Source: Euclidia mi (taxonomy: Eukaryota > Arthropoda > Insecta > Lepidoptera > Erebidae). From it: a stretch of 64,000 bases of DNA. Position 1 is the stretch's first letter. Each line of letters opens with the position of its first letter. This document shows positions 23,441 through 32,243 of this stretch, one piece after another. The position numbers were made by a program, and so were the translations under genes. The notes beneath the pieces were generated by a model, which was given only the letters and a program-made list of their open reading frames with translations, was not told the DNA's origin and did not search any database. Where the stretch lies: the NCBI GenBank assembly GCA_944739405.2, contig OX123183.2:91836729-91900728 (forward strand), written 5' to 3'.

Positions 23441-24570
23441 ACTTAATCACGAAAATTGTATAGTCAGTTGACAATATTCTAAGCCAATTTGCCATATATT
23501 AACATGCATAATTATAGAATATGAGGCTACGCGGTTAACCAGTAATAGCGTGGTTAATTAGTTATCGAGTGACTTCAAGCAACTATCAAAGATGGTGGTC
23601 CGTAGCTTTAGAGGTCAATGACCACGGCCATTACGTGAGCTGTTAGTACAGTCGTTAGGGCACTTAAACTCAAAGCACTTATGAATACTAAACGTATATA
23701 AACAGTGATATGTCATGGGAGTACACGTTTAGTAATAAAGTAAAAGCATGTATGTAATTGCTGAAATTTTAATACACACTCGGACACTCATGCATGTATA
23801 TTCTGAAGTTAGAATGAAAAGGTGTACACTTGAATTTCGTCGGTTCAGACTTTTTTGCTGCAGCAACTCCAAGGGTTTCTGTAGTGGAAGCGAGAGGGCT
23901 AAGAAATTAATAGGAACTTCACTCTTTGCGAAATTTCTGTTTCCTTTTTGTCCTTACAGGGTAATCCTAAACTGGGGAAGACAGTAGACTAAAAAACTTA
24001 AAACTTTAGTCAATTTATACTTTTACTTGTTTAACTACGTCGTAAAAATATATAAGTTAATTAGATGTGAACTCGCTGCGATCTCAGATTGCGAAGTGAC
24101 GTATGTCAAAATGGCGCTTGCGCACCGCCCGCCCACATAGGGATGAGCCTCGCCACTCTACCTTATAGGCATTTGTTGCCTACCCACCACACAAAACCGC
24201 TGCGATGTCCGTCGATGTCCCAAAGTAGTGAATCTCACGCGAATCACGGTCAGCATACTTTGCCGTGACACCAACGCGTTCCATCTTTCCCTAGAGATGT
24301 CAATTCTCGAGTGATGCCAGGTTGATTACGCTGTAATTTAAAGGTAAATTTGATACCTTTCTTTTAAAAATGCATTACTCTTTATTTCTTTTTTTTTATT
24401 AAGGACAACAAACAGAAGTATGTTAAATATTACACTTGAATGGAGTACTAAATAATAAAATTAACAAATACACTACCCACGACGTTATCCACAGATTACT
24501 AAACAAAATACTTAGCATACTGTATAATAACATTAACACTAAACTCTAAGCTAGTAAATACAAATTTGGT
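23441..24570. other. Spacer, no gene recognised
   Basis: A 79-codon frame at 23748-23987 ends near 'ttcctttttgtccttacag', which could pass for a splice acceptor, but no exon homology is recognisable. A GC-richer stretch at 24060-24310 is unassigned. Confidence 0.4.
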
Positions 24571-24602
24571 ATAATTTTAATTCAATATTGAATTAAAATT
24601 AT
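24571..24602. repeat. Perfect 32-bp palindrome
   Basis: ATAATTTTAATTCAAT is followed directly by its exact reverse complement, with no loop. It ends 8 bp before the Helitron-like element at 24611. Confidence 0.9.
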
Positions 24603-24610
24603 ATTCAATA

Positions 24611-24815
24611 CTAGAGAATGCCAGCAGCTACGCCTGCATTTTTTTAATTTACCCGTTTTGGCTGATCCCGTGGGAATTTCGGGAAATCCCTTCTTAGTGC
24701 ACCCCTACGGTCTCCAAGGAACATACATGCCAAATTTCAGCTTCCTGCGTCCAATAGTTTCGGCTGTAGTGTGTCTGTCAGTCAGTCAGTAACGCAAGGA
24801 TTTTATATATTAAGA
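24611..24815 (-). mobile_element. Short Helitron-like element (205 bp)
   Basis: The minus strand begins TCTTAATATATAAAATCC after an A and ends CATTCTCTAG before T. It contains 'gtcagtcagtaacgc'. Both termini obey Helitron rules and there is no TSD. Confidence 0.5.
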
Positions 24816-24837
24816 TTATGGAGAACATAAGAAGAAA

Positions 24838-24945
24838 AATAAAATAAATAATATAAATAAAATACACCCACACACATATACATACATACATACATACTTA
24901 TATATACATACATATACATATACATACATATACATATACACATGA
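24838..24945. repeat. (TACA)n/(TATACA)n microsatellite
   Basis: Runs of 'catacatacatacata' and 'acatatacatatacat' occur here. It lies just past the stop codon of the Jockey/CR1 frame (minus strand), so it is probably the simple-repeat 3' tail of that element. Confidence 0.8.
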
Positions 24946-24973
24946 GAGACTTTACGTGGAATAAATATTAGAG

Positions 24974-25622
24974 TTATGGCTGTTTCTTTAAAGAGTTGAC
25001 AATTTGATTTTTGAACTTATTCTTAGTTAAAAATATAATGTCAATGGATCCGAACTTTTTATTGTAAGTGTCAATCAATCGGTGCAGCGGTGAGCGTGCA
25101 CCTGAGTTGGTACGACAGAGATTGGTGGCAAACAGACATCGTGAACGTACTTCTCTACCATGTACTGTGCGAGGGACCAGGTAGCACAAACTTTTCACAA
25201 GATCAGAACAGTCAAACTTGTTGCGGCATATACTGAAGAGGGTCATCATTTCCAGAAGAGTGCGCCTAGATTGAAGGTTCAAGACATTGTATTTTTCAAG
25301 CAATACCTGATAAGAAGCCCTTTTACGATAACATCTACAGTGCACAGCGCGAAGGTATTTACGTTGGACTAATTCCAATATTTCTATATATTTTTTGTAA
25401 AAAGGATTCCAAACAGGGACTGCGAATTCTAATTGTGGACGGATTATGGACTTATATAAATGCAAATAAGTTGAAGGGCGACGGAAATCTCTAGACGCAC
25501 GCATTACAAAGCCGAACATTTGATAAGCTTTATTAACTATGTTATTCACATGCGCATCGAGATGAAGCTTCGAGTCTAACTGAATACCAAGGTCGCGGAG
25601 ACAAGTAACATTATTAAGAACA
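24974..25622 (-). pseudogene. Jockey/CR1 ORF2, RT C-terminal end
   Basis: The frame carries CLRDLGIQLDSKLHLDAHVN, the post-palm region typical of Jockey/CR1 RT ('DLGV..D..L.F..HI'), then YKSIIRPQLEFAVPVWNP. Codons above 25622 belong to the R1-clade insert, not to this gene. The upstream half lies at 38330. The stop codon at 24974 looks natural. Confidence 0.85.
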
Positions 25623-25859
25623 TATTCCCACCACCACCTCATGGTCCTACCTGCCTTGCGGCATACGGACCGAATCACGGGAGAAGCGCACGGTACTTGC
25701 GTCTGCTCTTTCCCGTGCGCTCTTTCTTGACTCCCTACAAATCTTTAATGTCCCGAGCCATACTCTCCCCAAAGGGGCTGGCTTTGTAAGTATCTACTAT
25801 CCCCTTAATAGGGCAAAACAACACAGAACGGTACTTCGCGTTCAGCGTCACTCAATCCT

Positions 25860-28800
25860 CTAGCTGTCCAATGTTCTTCTGATGGAGTGCCAAGTGTGCG
25901 CAAATGTGCGCAACGCGCCAAAGTTTTCCATGCTGCGAACCAGTTCCACGTGATACACTGGACCCGCCTCTGCGTAGCGTATCGAATCTAGCATCAGCGA
26001 TCTTCCTTCTGCGTACAAGCTACATTCCCAGAGCGCGTGATCACGGCTTTCCTCAGCTTCACCGCACGGGCAGACCGGAGTGTCGCAAAGCCCAAGCTTG
26101 TTTAGGCGCTTCCTGAAGCATCCGTGTCCGGTGAGTATTTGGGAGACCTCGTAATCCGGTTCGATCCATCCTGACTTCAGCCTTACAGACACATCTGGGA
26201 AGAAGCTGTATAATTCGCGTCCGTCTTCACTAGCCTGCCATCGTTCCTGCCAAAGAGCAGCGAGTTCCCGCCTAACTGTGAACTTGAGAGTGCGCAGTTC
26301 TGTCGCGGCCAATTGGTAACCCTCCTCCGCAATTCGTCCCGCACGACAAACTTCCAGATCGACTGGTAACACGCCCGCAAGCACAGGTAACGCTGCGGTG
26401 CTGCACGATCTGTACGCCTTCGTTAATAAAATAAGTGCAGGCCTCTGGGTGCGCAAAAGCGTTCGTTTGACCACGAAGTTGGACCATCGTCGATACCATA
26501 CGGCCGCAGCGTACGTCAAGACGGCCACGTAGGTTCCTGAATACAGAACTCTAAGGGCAGGGTACTTCATTCCCCATCTGGTCGCCGAAATCCGCGACAT
26601 TTTGCCGAAGCAGTTAGAGGACTTTTCCCCGATGATACTAGCATGCGGCACGTAGGATCTTGCATCGTCCAGAGTAACACCGAGCACCGTAGCCTGCGTG
26701 ACACTCGCAACCGAGGCGCCGTCCATGCGAATGGTAGGCGCTCGCTTAAACTTACCTTTAACAGTCAACGTTGAAGACTTACCAGGGGAGAACCCAAGAC
26801 GATTCCGGGTTCCCCAATCGGCAATTGCACTCAACATGATCGCGGCATTACGTTCAATCGCGGCGCGGGAAGACGCCTCAATTGCGATGGTCACATCGTC
26901 GGCATATGCGATCAAATGCACTCCTTCGGGTCGAGGCAGCAGCAGGAGGTCGTTGAGGAGGAGATTCCAAAGAGTCGGGCCAAGAACCGATCCTTGCGGA
27001 CATCCCATGGTGCTCTGTTTCCATGCACTCAAACTACCGGTATTGAAACACACACGGCGGTTGGTAAAGTAACTGACCAATATTCTATACAAGTTCGGCG
27101 GTGCTCCGCCCTGCTTAACTTTAAGTAGAATCATTGGCCACCAGGCGTTATCGAATGCACCAGAGATGTCAAGAAAGATCAGTTGAACATACGCGGCTCT
27201 CGAGTTATCGACTATATCGTTCAAGTGCCTAAGTGCTGTGACAGTAGATCTGTTCCGAGTAAAACCATGCTGAGTTCCTGCGATGTTGCGAGACAAACAA
27301 GGTGCACAAGCAACAATGACGCGCTCAAGAATCTTACCCAGAATGGGCAGCAAAGTAATAGGCCTATACGCTTTCGGGTCGCTTAGTGGTTTCCCGTTGC
27401 CCTTTGGCAGGACGATGAGACGGCCAGCTTTCCAAAGATCAGGGAAAGTTCCCTCGGCGATGCATTTCGCGTACATGAGGATAATCTCGTCTGCCGTAGA
27501 CTTCCAGGCCCACTTGATGATTACCGACGTCAGACCGTCCATCCCAGGCGCAGTATTCGGGAGGTTTCTCACAATGCGCTCTACCGTCTTCTTGTCGGGA
27601 GCGCACATGTCTTCTCCTGAGGGCGCGAATGCGGCTGCAACTCGCACCTCGCGGTGGTACGGCGTGTCTTTGGTCGGATCGTCGTCGGGATACAGCGTCT
27701 GAAGCAGCGTGTCCATGGTGGCCCCCGTCGATTGCGTGTAACCTTCCGAGAGCTTCACTCCATACAAGATGTTCTGTGGCGGGCGCGAGCGCCCGCTGGC
27801 TTCCCGGTATGCAAGTCCCCACGGGTCGTCGTTACCAGACTCGGCTATTCGTCGATAAAAGTCCAACTCTGCAGATTTCATAGCGAGCTTGTACTCACCC
27901 CGAAGGGCACGAAGCTCGTCATGCAGAGCGTCCTGATCCGGTGATTTGGTGCGTCTTGACTTCTGCCAATCCCTTCGAGCCTTGTTGATACGGCGACGAA
28001 AATCGTCCAGTGCTGGGGACCACCATTCGTACTTGCCATTGTCCTTTCTGCCACATTGTCCTAGGGACTCTCGGGCTGTGCGGAGTAGCATCTCTGTATA
28101 TCGTTCGCTGTATTCAGTGGCGGAAAGTCTCGGGTGAAGTCTGTCCATCCTCGCATGCAGCGCTGAGCAGAAGGCGGGCCAGTTAACTCCTCGTACTCGG
28201 AACGGCGCTGAGCCGATGTCAACCTTGTCCTTGGCGGAGCTTTCGCTTCTTCCGTTTACGACGAACGTTATCAGCTGATGATCGCTGAGGCTGGCACCCT
28301 CGTGTACTCTCCAATCACACACGTCAACTCCTCTCGTCGAGATGGTCAAGTCGACGTTCGACGCTCCATTGGGCCCACAAAATGTCGGTGGCTGATCCGG
28401 TTCATTGTGGAGCTGCAGGTCCAATCCAAGGATAAATCCTTCCATCTGGTTCCTTCTATACTCTGTGTCCGGTCCTCTTCCCGTGTACTGTCTCCTCTCG
28501 CAGTACCACATAGGTGAATGAGCGTTACTATCAACGCCTATGATAATAGGGCTGCTTGGTAGCCGCTGGAGTACGCTCTCTAGATGCGCTATGTGGCGAC
28601 CGATGTCGTGGCAGTACTGGAAGTATGCAGAGACCACGTGTAGGCCATAGTTACCGTGTGCGATGTGTGCTACAATACAAAACTCATTGCTGAGGTCTTC
28701 GAGTACCGTAACGGCGAGGGTCCTACTGAGTACAAGGATGCCAGCCTTAGGGCTTACACCACACTGCAGAATGCCGGGTCGACTGTGGTATTGTTCCTGT

Positions 28801-28919
28801 ACAAGTACAATATCAACGCCGCGTATCCTCGCGACCACAGGCAGTTCCGTGGTGGCTGCTTTCGAGCCCTGCAGATTGAGCTGACCGAACTGTATTATCT
28901 TGGGATCCGAGTTATCCAT
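25860..28919 (-). CDS. R1-clade ORF2: endonuclease-reverse transcriptase, 1019 aa, intact
   Basis: The protein nicks target DNA and reverse-transcribes the element RNA at the nick. Residues about 8-220 form an APE-type endonuclease: QLNLQGS near 13, catalytic E in VQEQY (42), GVDSNAHSPMW (128-138) and SDHQ (212-215). RT spans about 450-760, with LDISGAFD (583-590), MGCPQGSVLGP (638-648) and YADD (672-675). A terminal zinc motif has C950, C952, H961 and C966. There is no RNase H domain. The ATG at 28917-28919 overlaps the ORF1 stop in the 8-base string ATGGATAA, so translation is probably coupled to ORF1 termination. No stop or frameshift is seen. Composition is GC-richer than the spacer. Confidence 0.93.
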   Translation of the reverse strand: MDNSDPKIIQFGQLNLQGSKAATTELPVVARIRGVDIVLVQEQYHSRPGILQCGVSPKAGILVLSRTLAVTVLEDLSNEFCIVAHIAHGNYGLHVVSAYFQYCHDIGRHIAHLESVLQRLPSSPIIIGVDSNAHSPMWYCERRQYTGRGPDTEYRRNQMEGFILGLDLQLHNEPDQPPTFCGPNGASNVDLTISTRGVDVCDWRVHEGASLSDHQLITFVVNGRSESSAKDKVDIGSAPFRVRGVNWPAFCSALHARMDRLHPRLSATEYSERYTEMLLRTARESLGQCGRKDNGKYEWWSPALDDFRRRINKARRDWQKSRRTKSPDQDALHDELRALRGEYKLAMKSAELDFYRRIAESGNDDPWGLAYREASGRSRPPQNILYGVKLSEGYTQSTGATMDTLLQTLYPDDDPTKDTPYHREVRVAAAFAPSGEDMCAPDKKTVERIVRNLPNTAPGMDGLTSVIIKWAWKSTADEIILMYAKCIAEGTFPDLWKAGRLIVLPKGNGKPLSDPKAYRPITLLPILGKILERVIVACAPCLSRNIAGTQHGFTRNRSTVTALRHLNDIVDNSRAAYVQLIFLDISGAFDNAWWPMILLKVKQGGAPPNLYRILVSYFTNRRVCFNTGSLSAWKQSTMGCPQGSVLGPTLWNLLLNDLLLLPRPEGVHLIAYADDVTIAIEASSRAAIERNAAIMLSAIADWGTRNRLGFSPGKSSTLTVKGKFKRAPTIRMDGASVASVTQATVLGVTLDDARSYVPHASIIGEKSSNCFGKMSRISATRWGMKYPALRVLYSGTYVAVLTYAAAVWYRRWSNFVVKRTLLRTQRPALILLTKAYRSCSTAALPVLAGVLPVDLEVCRAGRIAEEGYQLAATELRTLKFTVRRELAALWQERWQASEDGRELYSFFPDVSVRLKSGWIEPDYEVSQILTGHGCFRKRLNKLGLCDTPVCPCGEAEESRDHALWECSLYAEGRSLMLDSIRYAEAGPVYHVELVRSMENFGALRTFAHTWHSIRRTLDS

Positions 28920-30435
28920 AGTGGATCATGTTAGCTGCTTGCTGTTCGGCATGTAGCCTGGCGGGGCAGCTGGCCGCGGCAGTTGTGTGCGTGTCCGAGT
29001 CCTTCCGCTTGAAACGTTTGCACGTCGCGCAGCATTGTGTCGTCGATTGGCATTCGGCCGACTTGTGGCCGGCTTCGCCGCACTTGCCGCAGATCATGTC
29101 CTTGGACCGGCAGTACTTCTCTGGGTGCCCGTATTGCTGGCACTTGTTGCAGCACGTGGCTCTGATGTGGTCACACACCTCGGCCTCGTCCCATCCGATG
29201 TACACCTTATTGAGCTCAATGAGCTTGTCCCGGGCCGCCTTCGAGCACTCAAGTACTACCAGGTACTTCGGTCCAATCTGCTTCTTGACAGCAAACTTGC
29301 AGTCCTCCTTGAACCGCTGCAGCGGCCAGGCTGCGTCATCCGCCAGGTTGATCCGGTGCAACTCTTCAATAATCTCTTCTCCGGAGATGTCGGAACGTAA
29401 ATATCTGAGCGCCACGCGAGGCAAGCGAGATCGTGGCTCAGCCACTCGCAACCCCGCTGGCACCTGACTCCTCAGCTTCGCGGCAGCTTCGGCGGTAGCA
29501 GTGCGGACCACCACTCCCGAATTACCCACACGCCTTACCTGAGTCACGCGTATGCCCGACTCAGAGGGCTTAACGGCCTGCTGTAACACTTTCTTCGTGT
29601 CGTCCGAGGTCTTTATGTCTTCCCTGGCCGGGTAGAAGATAACTGCTGGTCCATGATGCTGTACCGGCATCGGCGGCTTTCCGTTGGGCATCTTCAGTGC
29701 ATTTGCATATGAAGGGGCCGCTGGTTGCGTGGCCTGCTGCGGCAGCGTTGCCGTTACCGCGAGGCTTGCCTCCGTCTCCTTTACTTTCAGCATGGTAGCG
29801 CTTACTTCGTGTTCTGTGCGGGCCAGGCGAAGAGCCAGCTGTGCCACCAGCGCAATGATGTCCTGTCCATGCGCTGCTATAGCGGTCTTGTCTCCAATGT
29901 TGAGCTTGTTAGTCGCGTTGGCGACTGCCGAGATGGCCTTAACAGCCGAATGCACCGCGTCAATAAGCTCCTCCTTAGGCATGTCCTTCATGCCTGGCGA
30001 CACAGCCGACGCACTCAGCGCCGGACGACTCTCAGCTTCTACGGGAGTGGGGCCGGTGGTTAAGATGCCTCCGATTGGTGGAACCGTTGATGATGAAGGG
30101 GCCGAAGACTTTTTCTTCTTCTGGGCCTTACGTTGCACGGCCTCTCGCACCTCTTCTGGTGAACTAAATACCCGCTTGCCCTTTCCTGTCTGCGGCGTAG
30201 GGGTCGCCCCCACAGCCGCAGCCACGGGCACTGACGCAGGCGAGAAACCACCAGGCGGTGTGCGGGCCAAAGACGTCCTCGGGCGGAATCCGGCCGCTGC
30301 TGTCTCAGCAGGCACCGTACCCATCGCTTCGCCCATCAACTCCATGAGAGCCTCAACCTCTTCCTCCTTGCGGGCCAACTCTTGCTCGAACAGCTCCTGC
30401 TGCCGCCGAAGCTGCTCGTCCTCGTCATCCATCAT
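28912..30435 (-). CDS. R1-clade ORF1: Gag-like RNA-binding protein, 507 aa, intact
   Basis: It would bind element RNA and form the ribonucleoprotein. An acidic, glutamine- and glutamate-rich N-terminus (1-40) looks coiled-coil. A basic patch KKKKSS lies near 107 and a low-complexity Ala/Pro middle follows. An RRM-like region lies at about 260-415. Three zinc knuckles end the protein: C429-C432-H437-C442, C449-C452-H457-C462 and a longer-spaced C469-C472-H483-C490. Two Met codons start it (30435 and 30432). A long frame on the opposite strand (29684-30550) is a GC-driven shadow. The reading frame is complete to TAA at 28912-28914. Confidence 0.92.
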   Translation of the reverse strand: MMDDEDEQLRRQQELFEQELARKEEEVEALMELMGEAMGTVPAETAAAGFRPRTSLARTPPGGFSPASVPVAAAVGATPTPQTGKGKRVFSSPEEVREAVQRKAQKKKKSSAPSSSTVPPIGGILTTGPTPVEAESRPALSASAVSPGMKDMPKEELIDAVHSAVKAISAVANATNKLNIGDKTAIAAHGQDIIALVAQLALRLARTEHEVSATMLKVKETEASLAVTATLPQQATQPAAPSYANALKMPNGKPPMPVQHHGPAVIFYPAREDIKTSDDTKKVLQQAVKPSESGIRVTQVRRVGNSGVVVRTATAEAAAKLRSQVPAGLRVAEPRSRLPRVALRYLRSDISGEEIIEELHRINLADDAAWPLQRFKEDCKFAVKKQIGPKYLVVLECSKAARDKLIELNKVYIGWDEAEVCDHIRATCCNKCQQYGHPEKYCRSKDMICGKCGEAGHKSAECQSTTQCCATCKRFKRKDSDTHTTAAASCPARLHAEQQAANMIHYG

Positions 30436-30440
30436 TGTTT

Positions 30441-30467
30441 ACTTGCTAGGTGTAACACCTAGCAAGT
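30441..30467 (-). promoter_or_regulatory. Perfect hairpin 5 nt upstream of ORF1 start
   Basis: Arms ACTTGCTAGGTGT and ACACCTAGCAAGT are 13 bp each with a single central base. In the RNA this stem would end just 5 nt before the ORF1 AUG. It could hinder scanning or mark an internal initiation structure. The function is inferred. Confidence 0.6.
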
Positions 30468-30579
30468 TCACTATTAAAAAAAAGGCACACAAAAAGCAAT
30501 GTATCCAAACTAAGATTAAAAACAAATTATTTAAAAACGAGCAACCTTAGCCTCTAGGCAACCGGAATTTGTTGTGTGG

Positions 30580-30980
30580 CAACCCAGCCGAACGTCAGTG
30601 TCAACGTCAGACGCAAACGTCAATGTCAAAGACACTGACAGCCGTCAATGACACTGACAGCTGTCAAAAGATGACAGCTGTCAAACGTCAAGGTGACACC
30701 AAACGTCAACCGTCACCGACCTCCACAGACTATAATAGAATTCCAGTCACCTCCGAGACCGAGCAATGTCCAGTACTGATTTAAAATGAGTAATAAAATA
30801 AAAATCGACTACTTGATAAGTGGCCACAGACAATCTTATTGTGCTGGCAACACCATCCGCCGATGACGGCCAACGCTACGTCAGCTGTCAATGTCAGATG
30901 ACACTGACAGCTGTCAAACGCCGACCACGCTCGCGTCAGATGTCAAACGCCACGTGCACGTTTAAATGAAAATTTTCTGA
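30580..30980 (-). promoter_or_regulatory. Cluster of TGACAGCTGTCA palindromes in the R1 leader
   Basis: The leader holds at least three copies of TGACAGCTGTCA or one-base variants (near 30655, 30673 and 30907) plus many 'acgtcaa/tgtcaa' half-sites. Each palindrome has an E-box-like CAGCTG core. Clustering in the 5' UTR of a non-LTR element, where the internal promoter lies, suggests transcription-factor sites. RNA structure is the alternative. Confidence 0.5.
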
Positions 30981-31508
30981 AGCACACTTTCAATGCTGAA
31001 GGCTTATAAAACAAACTATTATGCAAAATAAACAAAATAAATAGAAAAACACAAGGCAACTAAGCACCCGCAACGGCCTCGCGGCGGCGCGCGTGTTTCT
31101 AACCTCACAAAGTGAGGTTATACGCACACGGTACCGCCGAAAAACGCGTTTCAGGCAGCCCTGAAGCCTTGTTTACCTCTCTCGGGCGGGCTGTAACAAT
31201 TCAGGGGCTGTTACGCTCCCGAATGAAACGCCACACACCCTATTCGCTCCGTGAATCACTCGAATTCCACGCCGCCTCGTGCAAGCACGCGGTGCCGGTA
31301 AAAACCGTGAAAAACACTACTAAAACACAATATTTTTCACCACAAACACTATATAATATGCACTGTAGCTATTACTAGCCGTTCGTGTATTAATATAACC
31401 AAAATATTCGCAAATGCCAAAATTATGATTTTAATACGCGAGAGCGCACACGAACGCGTCCGCACGCCAAGACGGTCGAACGCGGAGTCTCGGAATTATT
31501 AAGAACAG

Positions 31509-32027
31509 TGGTTCGGCGATACACCGAAACCGATTAGGTTCTAGGCGACTTGGAGAAGGAAATGGACTGTATGCAAAGGATAGCGGGTTTTAGCCGCCTA
31601 GGATTGGAATGGGAGAGATGATTGTGAGTGGGTATAGGATATTCCAAGGACGGAGGGCACTTACCTTATACGGCGATCTTCTTCACCTCAGAAGGGCAGT
31701 CTGCTGGGGGTTTCGGGATGAAGCTGCTGGATTCACTTCACTACACAGTCACTTCCACTTGCGAGCGGTTTATATATGCGGTAATAACTATAGCAGGAGC
31801 GGCGCGGTGATACGGTATAGCGGACGCGTATTTTGTGAAATGTTCTCGAAAGTTCTGGACTGTCTCTCGCGTCGACGTTTTGCGGCGACCAATCCGCGAA
31901 AGGCAGTGCCCCTCCTTCGGGAATGGGAGACAGGGACGGAAAATATAGTATCGCTCGCACTAGAACAGCATGGAACGATTGACGTTGATGCGATTAATTA
32001 TAGATAGGAAGGTAGATGGTGCTACTA
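31509..32027 (-). repeat. 3' LTR of BEL#2
   Basis: 519 bp. It matches 37821-38324 closely but keeps a short segment near 31575-31595 that the other LTR lacks. Open frames inside it are chance. Confidence 0.9.
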
Positions 32028-32243
32028 TATCCCCCCGGACCTAAAGGGTTGCCTTTAAAAAAAAATAGAATTGAACTTAGCTATGTTGGGTGTACTACCG
32101 CATAACCCATCAATAGGCTAAGACAGCGATATGACAATAAAATTAATCTAAATTAACTTTAGCGAAAACTACAAACGCAATAATAGCGAAAACTACTAAC
32201 TAAATACTTAAACTAAGAGGTAGGTCCAACTTCAGGCTAGATC

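Larger units (their letters stand above)
25623..31494 (-). mobile_element. Full-length R1-clade non-LTR retrotransposon
   Basis: The 5872 bp are flanked by a 13-bp TSD, ATTATTAAGAACA, at 25610-25622 and 31495-31507. It has a 5' UTR of about 1.06 kb, two open, overlapping ORFs and a 237-bp 3' UTR without an obvious poly(A) tail. Length, ORF order, APE endonuclease, RT, terminal CCHC and absence of RNase H fit the R1 clade. It sits in a Jockey/CR1 gene, not in 28S rDNA, and no TTAGG telomeric repeats are near, so it is not a canonical R1, TRAS or SART insertion. Both ORFs are intact, so it is young. Confidence 0.9.

Noticed and set aside
23748..23987. Possible exon ending at a splice-like site
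   Set aside because: A single acceptor-like string without recognisable protein or a partner exon is not enough.
24838..24945. Satellite or CRISPR-like array
   Set aside because: It is a plain TACA/TATACA microsatellite at the end of a LINE; there are no spacers.
29684..30550. 288-codon plus-strand frame
   Set aside because: It lies opposite the intact R1-clade ORF1 and is Ala/Ser-rich from GC bias. It is a shadow.
25623..31494. Canonical R1/TRAS/SART assignment
   Set aside because: No 28S rDNA or TTAGG repeats flank the element, so only clade-level assignment is supported.
31609..32007. 132-codon frame (and the matching one at 37855-38304)
   Set aside because: They lie inside the LTRs of BEL#2. 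The frames are conserved only because the LTRs are copies of each other.
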